The notes: generated by a model from the letters alone, not told the origin. Positions 44,696-53,474 are shown, counted from the stretch's first letter. The stretch is 64,000 nt of DNA from Streptomyces aureoverticillatus (GCF_014649395.1 NZ_BMSY01000005.1:310001-374000); one strand, 5' to 3'. Program-made: numbers and translations.

Positions 44696-46014
44696 TGGCC
44701 CGGCACCTTCCATCCGAACCTCGCCTTGACGGCGGCGCCGTGCGCGGGCAGGTCCTCGGCCTCCGCGAGCGTCACCACGTGGTGGGCGACCTCGGCCAGG
44801 GCCTCGCGGGTGTAGTCCACGATGTGGATGCCGCGCAGGAAGGACTGCACGGACAGACCGGACGAGTGGCACGCGCAACCGCCCGTCGGCAGCACGTGGT
44901 TGGAGCCCGCGCAGTAGTCCCCGAGGGAGACCGGCGCCCAGGGGCCGACGAAGATCGCGCCCGCGTTCTTGACGCGGTCGGCGACGGCCGCGGCGTCGCG
45001 GGTCTGGATCTCCAGGTGCTCGGCGCCGTACGCGTCGACGACCCTGAGCCCCTCGTCCAGGCCGTCGACCAGGACGATCGCGGACTGCCTGCCCGCGAGG
45101 GCCGGGGCGATCCGGTCCTCGACGTGCTTGGTGGCGGCGACCTGCGGCCGCAGCTCCTTGGCGACGGCGTCCGCGAGCTCGGCGGAGTCCGTGACGAGGA
45201 CGGCGGCGGCCAGCGGGTCGTGCTCGGCCTGGCTGATCAGGTCGGAGGCGACGTGCACCGGGTCGGCGGTGTCGTCCGCGAGGATCGCGATCTCCGTCGG
45301 GCCCGCCTCGGTGTCGATGCCGATGCGCCCGGTGAAGTACCGCTTGGCGGCGGCGACCCAGATGTTGCCGGGGCCCGTGACCATGTTGGCGGGCGCGCAC
45401 TCCTCGGTGCCGTACGCGAACATGGCGACGGCCTGGGCGCCGCCGACCGCGTACACCTCGTCGATGCCGAGCAGCGCGCAGGCCGCGAGGATCGTCGGGT
45501 GCGGCAGGCCGTCGAAGTCGGCCTGGGGCGGCGAGGCGAGCGCCATGGAGGCGACGCCGGCCTCCTGCGCGGGCACGGCGTTCATGATCACGGAGGACGG
45601 GTAGACGGAGCGCCCGCCCGGTGCGTACAGACCGACGCGCTCGACCGGCACCCACTTCTCGGTGACCGAGCCGCCGGGCACGACCTGGGTGGTGTGCGGG
45701 GCACGGCGCTGGGCGCGGTGGACGGCGCGGGCGCGGCGGATGGACTCCTCCAGGGCCGCGCGGACGTCCGGGTCGAGCCACCGCAGGGCCTCGGCGAGCG
45801 CGGCGGCGGGCACCCGGACCTGCTCCAGCTTCACGCCGTCGAACTTCTCCGCGTACTCGATCAGCGCCGCGTCGCCGCGATGATGCACGTCTTCGCAGAT
45901 GGGCCGCACCTTCTCCAGGGCGGCCGCGACGTCGAAGTCGGCACGGGGCAGCAGGGCGCGCAGAGCGGGGCCCTCGGGGAGGGCGTCGCCGCGCAGATCG
46001 ATTCGAGAGATCAC
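44692..46014 (-). CDS. hisD: Histidinol dehydrogenase
   Basis: A 440-residue zinc- and NAD-dependent enzyme making the last two oxidation steps to histidine. Motifs include ERVGLYAPGGRSVYPSSVIMN, GPGNIWVAAAKRYF, DTEAGPTEIAILADD, GAEHLEIQT and NHVLPTGGCA. The GTG start is the best candidate; longer frames run into a different context. It is the first gene of the his operon. A short inverted repeat lies 42 bp upstream. Confidence 0.97.
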   Translation of the reverse strand: MISRIDLRGDALPEGPALRALLPRADFDVAAALEKVRPICEDVHHRGDAALIEYAEKFDGVKLEQVRVPAAALAEALRWLDPDVRAALEESIRRARAVHRAQRRAPHTTQVVPGGSVTEKWVPVERVGLYAPGGRSVYPSSVIMNAVPAQEAGVASMALASPPQADFDGLPHPTILAACALLGIDEVYAVGGAQAVAMFAYGTEECAPANMVTGPGNIWVAAAKRYFTGRIGIDTEAGPTEIAILADDTADPVHVASDLISQAEHDPLAAAVLVTDSAELADAVAKELRPQVAATKHVEDRIAPALAGRQSAIVLVDGLDEGLRVVDAYGAEHLEIQTRDAAAVADRVKNAGAIFVGPWAPVSLGDYCAGSNHVLPTGGCACHSSGLSVQSFLRGIHIVDYTREALAEVAHHVVTLAEAEDLPAHGAAVKARFGWKVPGQ

Positions 46015-46055
46015 ATGGCCAATTCTCGCAGACCGCCACCGGCGCCCGGTCGCCC

Positions 46056-46072
46056 GTATCAATGGCTGATAC
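46056..46072. promoter_or_regulatory. Inverted repeat before hisD
   Basis: GTATCA-ATGGC-TGATAC, a perfect 6-bp palindrome with a 5-nt centre, 42 bp before hisD. Possible operator of the his operon; no known consensus is recognised. Confidence 0.4.
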
Positions 46073-46213
46073 AAGCCGCCCGCGCCCCGGTGGCCCGCCC
46101 TGCGAATTAACGGAAGACCACGTTCACCACTAGCGTTCAGGCGGTCACGGAGCGGGCATGAACAGGTGTACGAGGCACGCGCACGCCGCGGACGGCACGG
46201 GAGGAAGTCAGCA

Positions 46214-47788
46214 GTGGTCGACGACACCGGCATCGGGGACCCGCCGGACGGGCTGACCGCAGCGGAGATCGGCATGTGGCAGGCGTTCCGCAACGGCAGC
46301 GTGTACGACCTGAGGTCGGGGGACGCGGCGGTCGACGACCCGCACGGCGGCTATCCCTGGGGGCCGGAGCGCAGTGTCCGGGCCCGCATCGTGTGCTGGC
46401 TGCTGCTCGACGGGCCGCCCGCGCTCGCCGGGCGGGTGTCGTCGCTGAAGCTGGCCGGGGTGCAGATCACCGACGTGCTGGACCTGGCGGGCGGCGTGGT
46501 GGTGCCCTACACGGAGCTGAAGGGCTGCCGCTTCGAGAAGGAGGTGCTGCTCCCGGAGGCGCGCTTCACCACACTGCGCATGGTCGACTGCTCGATCCCC
46601 CGCCTGGAGGGCGCCCGGCTGCACACCGAGGGCGACCTGCACCTGCCGCGCTGCCGCGTCCACAACGGCATGCGGCTCACGGACGCCCACATCGGCACGG
46701 ACCTGCTGCTCAACCAGGCCGTGGTGTACCGCGACCGGCGCGGCCGCTCGATCATGGGCGACGGCATGACGGTCGGCCAGGACCTGCAGGCCGAGATGCT
46801 GGAGTCGCACGGCGAGCTGAGCCTGCGCGGCGCGAAGATCGGCGTCAGCCTGAGCCTGCGCGGCAGCCGCCTTGCCAACCCGTACGGCCGCCGCGCCCTG
46901 AACGCGCCCCAGCTCACCGTCGAGCGCACGCTCTATCTGACCCCGGCAGGCGTCGGCAATCCCCCGCAGACCAGCGGCACGACGCCCGCGCGCGGGACGC
47001 GGGTGCAGCGCTTCGAGTGCGAGGGCGGCATCCGGCTCGACGACGGGCGCTTCGGCGATGCGGTGGATTTCGGCCAGGCCCGGTTCACGCTGCAGAACGA
47101 CCAGGAGGTGTCGCTGCGCCGCGTCCAGACGCCCGAGCTGCGCTTCCTCTCCGAGGCCCCGGGGCTCGGCAAGATCGTCCTGTCCGGCGCCCGCGTGGTC
47201 AACCTGATGGACAAGGCGGCGAGCTGGCCGGGGCCCGGCGGCCTGCAGATGGGCGGCTTCACGTACGAGAACCTCATCCCGCAGGGCAGCTTCCCGCTCT
47301 CCCGGCGCCTGCAGTGGGTGGCCGCAGCCACCGCCGAGTACAACCCCGAGCCCTACGAGAAGCTGGCCTCCGTCCTGCGCAACGGCGGCGAGGACGCCGA
47401 CGCCCGCGAGGTGCTGCTCGCCAAGCAGCGCCGCCGCCGCGAGACGCTGCCCCCGGCGGCCAAGCTGTGGGGATACGCCCAGGACTGGACGGTCGCGTAC
47501 GGCTACCGGCCGGGCCGGGCCGCGCTGTGGATGGCGGTCCTGTGGGCGGCCAGCGCCATCGCCTTCGCACGGGCCGACCACCCCCCGCTCAAACCGGGCG
47601 AACACCCCAACTGGAACCCCTCCCTCTTCGCCCTCGACCTCCTCCTGCCCGTCATCAACCTGGGCCAGGACAGCTACTGGCAGCTCCGCGGCGGCTGGCA
47701 GTGGCTGGCCGCGGCCCTGATCCTCAGCGGCTGGATCCTGGCGACGACGGTGGCGGCGGGGGCAACACGATTGCTGCGCAGGAACTGA
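46214..47788 (+). CDS. Membrane protein with beta-helix-like N-domain
   Basis: A 524-residue protein. Residues 1-380 are soluble and contain many short turns of the pattern LxLxGxxI, RFTTLRMVDCSI, LRGAKIGVSLSLRGSRL, which suggests a right-handed beta-helix like pentapeptide-repeat proteins. The C-terminal 120 residues have the segment PEPYEKLASVLRNGGEDADAREVL, then three membrane helices (ALWMAVLWAASAIAFA, FALDLLLPVINLG, WLAAALILSGWILATTVAAG). The GTG has GAGGAAGT about 7 nt upstream. The function is unknown. Its last codons are part of a tandem repeat (see 47771). Confidence 0.75.
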   Translation: MVDDTGIGDPPDGLTAAEIGMWQAFRNGSVYDLRSGDAAVDDPHGGYPWGPERSVRARIVCWLLLDGPPALAGRVSSLKLAGVQITDVLDLAGGVVVPYTELKGCRFEKEVLLPEARFTTLRMVDCSIPRLEGARLHTEGDLHLPRCRVHNGMRLTDAHIGTDLLLNQAVVYRDRRGRSIMGDGMTVGQDLQAEMLESHGELSLRGAKIGVSLSLRGSRLANPYGRRALNAPQLTVERTLYLTPAGVGNPPQTSGTTPARGTRVQRFECEGGIRLDDGRFGDAVDFGQARFTLQNDQEVSLRRVQTPELRFLSEAPGLGKIVLSGARVVNLMDKAASWPGPGGLQMGGFTYENLIPQGSFPLSRRLQWVAAATAEYNPEPYEKLASVLRNGGEDADAREVLLAKQRRRRETLPPAAKLWGYAQDWTVAYGYRPGRAALWMAVLWAASAIAFARADHPPLKPGEHPNWNPSLFALDLLLPVINLGQDSYWQLRGGWQWLAAALILSGWILATTVAAGATRLLRRN

Positions 47789-47950
47789 CGAGCCGGTCCG
47801 GCGATTGCTGCGCAGGAACTGTTCAGCCCGTCCGGCGATTGCCTGCGCAGGAACCACCTAGCCCGTCCGGCGCTTGAGGACGAGGCCGTAGGCCGATAGG
47901 GGGAGAGGGGCGAAGCCCCATAGTCCCGAGCCCGAACACAGAGCCCCGCT
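47771..47950. repeat. Tandem 34-bp repeat plus dispersed module
   Basis: Three units of 34, 34 and 35 nt (47771-47804, 47805-47838, 47839-47873), each with TTGCTGCGCAGGAAC and CCGTCCGGCG. The first unit includes the last codons and stop of the upstream gene, so the gene end has been duplicated downstream. Then follows the CGCTTGAGGACGAGG module and a GGGGCGAAGCCCC hairpin, as in other dispersed copies. Confidence 0.85.
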
Positions 47951-48050
47951 GCGGAACCGTTACCTGGCGATGGGCAACCATCGCCCCGCCTCGCCCGTCA
48001 AGACACAACGACCGCAAGAGACCATCCACGGGCAAGGGGGGGGAACCGCC

Positions 48051-49067
48051 ATGCCGATCCTGCGCGCCCTCGTCCGCACGGCCCGCATGGTCCGGCACAC
48101 CCCGGCCCTGGCCGCCGGCCTCACCCCCGACGACGAGATCCTGCTCGACGTCCCGGACGACCGCCTGGGCCCGGCCCTGGTCGCCGCGGGCCGCGGCGAG
48201 TACGGCCCGGCCGCCAAGCTGCTCGCCACCACCCGCGAGGCCGCCGAGTGGGAGAACCGCGACCGGTACGCCACCCGCCTCGCCGCGTTCGCCCGCTCCC
48301 GCTCCGAGTGGTTCGACGACTGGCTGTCCGCCGCCCCGCACGACCCGGACGCGGCTCTGCTCAAGGCCGAGCTGGCCGTCGTACGCGGCTGGGAGTCGCC
48401 CGCGCGCGTGGAGCTGCTGCGCGAGGTGAGCCCGCTGCTCACGGCGGCCGCCGACGCCGACCCGCGCGACCCGGTACCGTGGCGCATCGCGCTCGACCAC
48501 GCCCGCGGCACGCACGCCTCGCACTCCGAGTTCGAGGAGCTGTGGGCGCAGGCGGTGCGCCGCTCCTCCTACCACTACGGCTGCCATGCCTCGGCCCTGA
48601 TGTACCTCTCGGCGGGCTGGTACGGCTCGCACGCCGAGTGCTTCCACTTCGCGGAGCGGGCGGCGGCGGACGCGCTGCCCGGGTCGTTGATACAGGCACT
48701 GCCGGTGCGCGCCGCGTTCGCCTATCTGACGAGCGCCGCCGGGAATCTGCCGCGCGAGCGCCTGGACAGGGCCGCCGATCTGGCGATCGCCCTGTCCGAC
48801 TCGTACGCCGCCGCCGACCCCTGGCCGGCCGAGGTCCGCAACCTCCTCATGTACGTCCTGATCCGCCTGGAGCGCTGGCACGACGCCCTCGACCAGCTCC
48901 GCCTGATCGGTCCGTACGCGACGTCGTTCCCCTGGGACCGGCTGTCCGACGACCCGCTCGGACAGTTCCTGGAGCTGAGGGACGGGGTGCGGATAGAGGT
49001 CGCGGCGCGCACACCGCTGCGCGGCCGGAGCACGCGGGCGGACGGTGCGGACTCCGGCGGCCGTTAG
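48051..49067 (+). CDS. Hypothetical TPR-like helical protein
   Basis: A 338-residue helical protein without a membrane segment. It has repeated helix pairs (RALVRTARMVRHTPALAAG, AAKLLATTREAAEWENRDRYATRLAAFARSR) and an aromatic central stretch SSYHYGCHASALMYLSAGWYGSHAECFHFAERAAAD. The second half looks like TPR-type repeats (EVRNLLMYVLIRLERWHDALDQL). AAGGGGGGGGAA before the ATG is the ribosome-binding site. The stop is 12 nt before the next gene. The function is unknown; no specific family is recognised. Confidence 0.7.
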   Translation: MPILRALVRTARMVRHTPALAAGLTPDDEILLDVPDDRLGPALVAAGRGEYGPAAKLLATTREAAEWENRDRYATRLAAFARSRSEWFDDWLSAAPHDPDAALLKAELAVVRGWESPARVELLREVSPLLTAAADADPRDPVPWRIALDHARGTHASHSEFEELWAQAVRRSSYHYGCHASALMYLSAGWYGSHAECFHFAERAAADALPGSLIQALPVRAAFAYLTSAAGNLPRERLDRAADLAIALSDSYAAADPWPAEVRNLLMYVLIRLERWHDALDQLRLIGPYATSFPWDRLSDDPLGQFLELRDGVRIEVAARTPLRGRSTRADGADSGGR

Positions 49068-49078
49068 GCTTTCGGATC

Positions 49079-49819
49079 GTGACGACCGTCCGGCTTCCGC
49101 TCTTCCCGCTCAACTCGGTGCTGTTCCCGGGGCTCGTGCTGCCCCTGAACGTCTTCGAGGAGCGCTATCGCGCCATGATGCGCGAACTCCTGAAGGTCCC
49201 CGACGAGGAGCAGCGGCAGTTCGCGGTCGTGGCGATCCGTGACGGCCGGGAGGTCGCGCCGAGCGCGCCCGGGCTGCCCGACCAGACCGCGCAGCCCGAG
49301 CAGGGGCCCGCCGCGGGCTTCGGCGACGACCCGATGAAGGCCTTCCACGAGGTGGGCTGTATCGCGGACGCGGCGACCATCAGGGAGCGCGAGGACGGCG
49401 GCTTCGAGGTGCTCGCCACCGGCACGACCCGGGTGCGGCTGCGCTCGGTGGACACCTCCGGGCCCTTCCTGACCGCCGAGCTGGAACTGCTGGAGGAGCA
49501 GCCGGGCGAGGAGGCGGGCGCCCTCGCCGAGGGCGTGCTGCGGGCCTTCCGCTCGTACCAGAAGCGGCTCGCGGGCGCGCGGGAGCGCTCCTTGTCGACC
49601 AGCGCGGAGCTCCCCGACGAGCCGTCGGTGGTGTCGTACCTGGTCGCGGCGGCCGCCGTGCTCGACACCCCCACCAAGCAGGACCTGCTCGAAGCCCCGG
49701 ACACCGCGTCCCGGCTGCGCGAGGAACTGAAATTGCTGCGCACCGAGACCGCGATCATCCGTAACCTGCCGTCGTTGCCCGCGACGGAGCTGACGCGCGG
49801 CACGACGAGCCTCAACTGA
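49079..49819 (+). CDS. Lon substrate-binding (N-terminal) domain protein
   Basis: A 246-residue stand-alone LON_N (PUA-like) domain protein without the ATPase or protease domains of Lon. It starts VTTVRLPLFPLNSVLFPGLVLPLNVFEERYRAM, the family hallmark, and has GCIADAATIREREDGGFEVLATGTTRVRL. It could be a substrate adaptor or chaperone-like protein. It lies 12 nt after the previous gene. TAGGCT includes that gene's stop codon and could be a -10 element for a leaderless transcript. Confidence 0.9.
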   Translation: MTTVRLPLFPLNSVLFPGLVLPLNVFEERYRAMMRELLKVPDEEQRQFAVVAIRDGREVAPSAPGLPDQTAQPEQGPAAGFGDDPMKAFHEVGCIADAATIREREDGGFEVLATGTTRVRLRSVDTSGPFLTAELELLEEQPGEEAGALAEGVLRAFRSYQKRLAGARERSLSTSAELPDEPSVVSYLVAAAAVLDTPTKQDLLEAPDTASRLREELKLLRTETAIIRNLPSLPATELTRGTTSLN

Positions 49820-49830
49820 CGTACGAAACG

Positions 49831-49872
49831 GCCGTACGAAGCACGCCATACGAAGCACGCCATACGAAGCAG
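49831..49872. repeat. Triple 14-bp tandem repeat before the deacylase gene
   Basis: Three units GCCGTACGAAGCAC, GCCATACGAAGCAC and GCCATACGAAGCAG lie between the Lon-domain gene and the YbaK gene. Confidence 0.85.
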
Positions 49873-49888
49873 GAAAGCGACGAGCAGC

Positions 49889-50389
49889 GTGGCGAAGAAG
49901 CAGAAGAAGACACAGGTGGGCGGCACCCCCGCGACGGTGGCCCTGACCAAGGCGGAGACGCCCTTCACGGTCCACTCCTACGACCACGACCCGGCGCACC
50001 CGTCGTACGGCCAGGAGGCCGCCGAAGCCATGGGCGTCTCCCCCGACCGCGTCTTCAAGACCCTGGTGGCCGACGTGGACGGCGAACTGACCGTGGCCGT
50101 GGTCCCGGTGGCGGGCACCCTGAACCTGAAGGCCCTGGCCACGGCGGTGGGCGGCAAGCGCGCGACGATGGCGGACCCGACGGCCGCGGAGCGCACCACG
50201 GGCTATGTACGCGGCGGAATCTCCCCCCTGGGCCAGCGCAAGAAGCTCCGCACGGTCCTGGACGACTCGGCCTCCGCACACCCCACGATCTGCGTCTCGG
50301 CGGGCCGCCGCGGCCTGGAGGTCGAACTGGCCCCCGCCGACCTGGCGTCCCTCACCGCCGCGGTACTCGCCCCGATCGGACGTGAATGA
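49889..50389 (+). CDS. ybaK: YbaK/EbsC-family Cys-tRNA(Pro) deacylase
   Basis: A 166-residue editing-domain protein that removes Cys wrongly charged on tRNA-Pro. It shows the family pattern DRVFKTLVADVDGELTVAVVPV with the key Lys, and GGISPLGQRKKLRTVLDDSA near the C-terminus. The start is GTG with AGGAAAG 12 nt upstream. It is followed by the bL37-like gene. Confidence 0.93.
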   Translation: MAKKQKKTQVGGTPATVALTKAETPFTVHSYDHDPAHPSYGQEAAEAMGVSPDRVFKTLVADVDGELTVAVVPVAGTLNLKALATAVGGKRATMADPTAAERTTGYVRGGISPLGQRKKLRTVLDDSASAHPTICVSAGRRGLEVELAPADLASLTAAVLAPIGRE

Positions 50390-50393
50390 CCCC

Positions 50394-50422
50394 TCGACGG
50401 GCACCCGGTCCTCGACTAGGAC
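50394..50422 (+). promoter_or_regulatory. Promoter of the bL37-like gene
   Basis: TCGACG (50394-50399), 17-bp spacer, TAGGAC (50417-50422), then 7 nt to the ATG. It fits a housekeeping promoter with a leaderless transcript. Confidence 0.55.
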
Positions 50423-50429
50423 CACACCC

Positions 50430-50504
50430 ATGTCGAAGAAAACACGCAAGCGGAAGTGGCGGGTAAGAAAGGGCAAGGCCAACCACGGAAGGCGCCCGGC
50501 GTAG
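50430..50504 (+). CDS. 24-aa basic protein, likely ribosomal protein bL37
   Basis: A tiny gene encoding 24 residues: MSKKTRKRKWRVRKG then KANHGRRPA. It is extremely basic and ends in KANHGRRP. I recall the mycobacterial ribosomal protein bL37 as a 24-residue basic peptide that ends in a KANHGKRP-like sequence, so this is probably its Streptomyces counterpart, bound to 23S rRNA in the large subunit. No Shine-Dalgarno sequence is seen; a promoter-like pair 7 nt upstream suggests a leaderless mRNA. It would be missed by annotation with a length cut-off. Confidence 0.8.
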   Translation: MSKKTRKRKWRVRKGKANHGRRPA

Positions 50505-50751
50505 CTGTTGGTGATGCAAGCCCGCCCGGGCGGGCTTGAGGACGAGGCCAAAGGCCGACCGCCATCACCTCACCCTCGCAGCCGACCGGCACCGTTTCAG
50601 CCCGTCCGGCGCTTGAGGACGAGGCCGAAGGCCGATTCGGCGGGAGCTGTCCCACCCACGCAAAAATCCCACCCGGGGGCCCAGGGGGCGCGAGCCCCCT
50701 GGTTTCGGGAAGGGGCGGGCTTGGGGAAGCCCCCGGCAGGGCCCCGGCCAG
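50505..50751. repeat. Intergenic dispersed repeats
   Basis: 247 nt without a gene between the bL37-like gene and the DUF2567 gene (convergent). It holds two copies of the GGCTTGAGGACGAGGCC-type module (about 50530 and 50612), a GGGGGCGCGAGCCCCC hairpin and a GGGAAGGGGCGGGCTTGGGG segment that resembles the repeat inserted in the glycohydrolase genes. Confidence 0.75.
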
Positions 50752-51414
50752 CTACCGCTCAGGCGCCCCATACGCATCCCGATACCCCTCGTCGTACGAC
50801 GAGAACGGCTCAGGATCCCTGGGCCCAAAGAGCCCCGTCAGCGCAAGGTGAACGACCATCGCCGCGACGGGCCACGCAAGCAGCACCCCCTTGGCCTTCA
50901 ACTCCATGGGCGCGTCGAAGACGACCCCGACCCCCACGGCCTTGGCGTGCGCCGCGACATCCGTCTCGGGCCCGACCCACACCCCCACCCGCCAGGCGAG
51001 CACGGCGCCCAGCAGCGAGCCCACGGCAAGCCCGACGACCAGCGGAATCCCACCGCGGCGCCGCACGAGGAACACCACGAGCGCGGTGACGAACCCGAAC
51101 GCGAGCCCCAGCAGAGTGAACGTTCCGTCGACCCCGATGGCCTGCTCGCCCTCGGTGTCCTTGAGGTAGACCGCCTCCTTGTCGGCGATCAGCGGCACCC
51201 GAGGCGCCAGCCACAGCCACAGCAGCCCGAGCAGCACCCCGCTGACGGCCACGGCGATCATGATCACGACGGCGTCCCGCACCTCGCTCTTCATGGGGAA
51301 CCCACCCTCCTCCGCGTTCTCGGGTACGGGCCCCGAGGGCTTCGCGGGCTCCTGCCAGGGGTTCTGCCCGGACTGGTCGTGCGGCGGTTGGGAGGGAGTA
51401 AGCGGTGCGGTCAC
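50752..51414 (-). CDS. DUF2567 membrane protein
   Basis: A 220-residue protein. The first 40 residues are Pro-rich and cytoplasmic. Four membrane helices follow: AVVIMIAVAVSGVLLGLLWLW, FTLLGLAFGFVTALVVFLV, IPLVVGLAVGSLLGAVLAW and GVLLAWPVAAMVVHLALTGLF. The tail contains DPEPFSSYDEGYRDAYG. It matches an actinobacterial family of unknown function (DUF2567). I chose the GTG at 51414; ATG at 51294 (MKSEVRD) would give a shorter protein. Confidence 0.75.
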   Translation of the reverse strand: MTAPLTPSQPPHDQSGQNPWQEPAKPSGPVPENAEEGGFPMKSEVRDAVVIMIAVAVSGVLLGLLWLWLAPRVPLIADKEAVYLKDTEGEQAIGVDGTFTLLGLAFGFVTALVVFLVRRRGGIPLVVGLAVGSLLGAVLAWRVGVWVGPETDVAAHAKAVGVGVVFDAPMELKAKGVLLAWPVAAMVVHLALTGLFGPRDPEPFSSYDEGYRDAYGAPER

Positions 51415-51469
51415 GCACACATGGTGCCAGCTGAACCTGAGACGCGCCCCACCGGACGGCGGATCAGGG

Positions 51470-52291
51470 TCAGCGGACGGCGGCCCGCCGGTAGGCCCAG
51501 GTGGCGACGGCCAGCGAGACGACGCCGACGCCCGCGCAGACGGTGAGGTCGAGCAGCACGGCGCCCCAGTCGGGGTCGGGGCGGAAGGTCCGGGCGAGCG
51601 CCTCCACGCCGTACGTGGAGGGCAGCAGATCGCGCGCGTACTGCAGGAATCCGGGCATCCGGTCGGCCGGGAGTACGCCGAGAAGGAGCGCGGCGGACAT
51701 GCCCATCTGCCCGAGCAGAGTGGCGAGTTCGGGCCGCGGCGCGAGCAGGCCGAGGGCGGCGCCGAGCCCGGCGAGGGCGGCACCGGCGAGCGGGATCACC
51801 GCGGCGAGCACCCACAGGTGCGTCAGCGGCAGGCCGAAGAGCCCGCAGCCGACGACGGCCGTGACGATGGTGCCGGGCACCGTGAAGGAGGCGTACGCGG
51901 CCGCGGCGCCGAGGACGACGGCGGCGGGCGGCACGGGCAGGGTGGCGTAGTGGTCGAGGCCGCCGTCGCCGCGGAGCTGGCCGAAGTACTGGGCGAGCAG
52001 GTTGAGTGCCACGAACGCCACCACGAGCACGGAGGACCCGGCCACGACGGCGTGGGCCTCCCCGCCGCCGTCCACCACGCCCCGCATCAGGATCATGATC
52101 CCGACGGACTGGAAGGTGGCGACGAAGAGCAGCGGGATGCGCGCGACGCGGGCGCGCGAGAGCTGCGCCCGGTAGACGGCGCCCAGGGCCGGCAGGAGCC
52201 GCGCCCGCGCCCCGAGCGGCGCCGCGACGTCCGGTGCCGGCGCGACACCGTCCTCGGCGCGCACGACGGCTTCCAGGGGAACGGCACTCAA
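51470..52291 (-). CDS. ABC-2 type transporter permease
   Basis: A 273-residue membrane subunit with about six helices and an LDHYATLPVPPAAVVLG coupling region typical of ABC-2 exporters. The start is TTG, with AGGAAGG about 8 nt upstream. It lies downstream of the ATPase gene on the same strand and forms a two-component exporter with it. The substrate is unknown; drug, lipid or polysaccharide export are the usual roles. Confidence 0.88.
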   Translation of the reverse strand: MSAVPLEAVVRAEDGVAPAPDVAAPLGARARLLPALGAVYRAQLSRARVARIPLLFVATFQSVGIMILMRGVVDGGGEAHAVVAGSSVLVVAFVALNLLAQYFGQLRGDGGLDHYATLPVPPAAVVLGAAAAYASFTVPGTIVTAVVGCGLFGLPLTHLWVLAAVIPLAGAALAGLGAALGLLAPRPELATLLGQMGMSAALLLGVLPADRMPGFLQYARDLLPSTYGVEALARTFRPDPDWGAVLLDLTVCAGVGVVSLAVATWAYRRAAVR

Positions 52292-52436
52292 CGGACAACC
52301 TTCCTGCCGACGTCCTGACGCTTGCGGGCGAGGCTCACCCGGCTTCGTACGCCGCCCTCGCGGGTGGCGGGCGGGCGGGCGGGAGAAATCCGCCGCGCGG
52401 CGGCGGCACCGAGAACCCCGCCACGGTAAGGAGCTG

Positions 52437-53474
52437 TCACGCCTTCACCAGCCCGTCGCCGCCCCGCCCGCCCAGGGCGAGATACACGTCCTCCAGGCTG
52501 GGCGTGGCCAGCGTGAAGTCGTCCAGCGCGGCGAAGGCGCCCCCGCCGGTGACCGCCGCGACGGCCGCCCGCGCCTCCTCCGGCGCGAGCCGCAGCGTCC
52601 ACTTGCGCCCTGACTCGACGGCCGAGGACCGCAGCGCGGCGACCTCCGGCACGTCGACGGGCGCCCGCTCGCGCCAGACGAGCTCCACCCGGACCTCCCC
52701 GGCGACCTGCTCCTTGAGCCCGGAGGGCGTGTCGCAGGCGATGACGCGGCCGTGGTCGAGCACGGCGACGCGGTCGAGCACGGTCTCGGCCTCGATGACG
52801 TTGTGGGTGACCAGCAGGACGGTGGTGCCGCGCTCGGCCCGGCGCCGGTCGACGGCGCCCCACACGGCGCGCCGCGCCACCGGGTCCATGCCGGTGGTCG
52901 GCTCGTCGAGCACGAGCAGGCGCCGCTCCCCCACCAGCGCGGTGGCGAAGCAGGCGAGCCGGCGCTGGCCGCCGGAGAGCTTCTTCAGGGGGCGCGAGGC
53001 GAGGGCGGTGAGCCCCAGCTCCTCCAGGACGTGGTCCCGCTCGGCCCGCGCGCGGGCGGTGTCGAGCCCGCGCAGGCGCGCGGTCGTCTCGACGGCGAGG
53101 GAGACGGTCAACTCGTCGAGAGCGGTGGATTCCTGCCCCAGATAGGCGAGCAGCCGGGCGGCCCGCTCCGGGTGGCGCACGATGTCGTGCCCGAGGACCT
53201 GCACGCTGCCGCTGTCGGGCCGCATCAGCCCGGTGAGCTGGCGTACGAGCGTGGACTTGCCGGCGCCGTTGGGCCCGAGGAGGCCGAAGATCTCGCCGCG
53301 GCCGACCTCGATGCCGAGGCCGTCGCTGGCCCTGACCTCGGGTGTCGCGGGCCTGCCGCGCCTGCCCCGGGCGGCCGGATAGACCTTGACCAGGTCACGC
53401 ACGACGCAGACGGCATCGCTGCCGTGCCCCTGCCGGAGCCCCTGTCGGACTGCCTGTGCCGCGCGCGTACTCAC
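52437..53474 (-). CDS. ABC transporter ATP-binding protein
   Basis: A 345-residue ATPase of the DrrA/CcmA type. It has Walker A LLGPNGAGKST, the signature LSGGQRRLACFATAL, Walker B LLVLDEPTTGMD and the H-loop VTHNV. A C-terminal domain of about 90 residues (VRVELVWRERAPVDVPE on) is typical of ABC-2 exporters. The start is a GTG. It is followed after 145 nt by its permease gene. Confidence 0.92.
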   Translation of the reverse strand: MSTRAAQAVRQGLRQGHGSDAVCVVRDLVKVYPAARGRRGRPATPEVRASDGLGIEVGRGEIFGLLGPNGAGKSTLVRQLTGLMRPDSGSVQVLGHDIVRHPERAARLLAYLGQESTALDELTVSLAVETTARLRGLDTARARAERDHVLEELGLTALASRPLKKLSGGQRRLACFATALVGERRLLVLDEPTTGMDPVARRAVWGAVDRRRAERGTTVLLVTHNVIEAETVLDRVAVLDHGRVIACDTPSGLKEQVAGEVRVELVWRERAPVDVPEVAALRSSAVESGRKWTLRLAPEEARAAVAAVTGGGAFAALDDFTLATPSLEDVYLALGGRGGDGLVKA

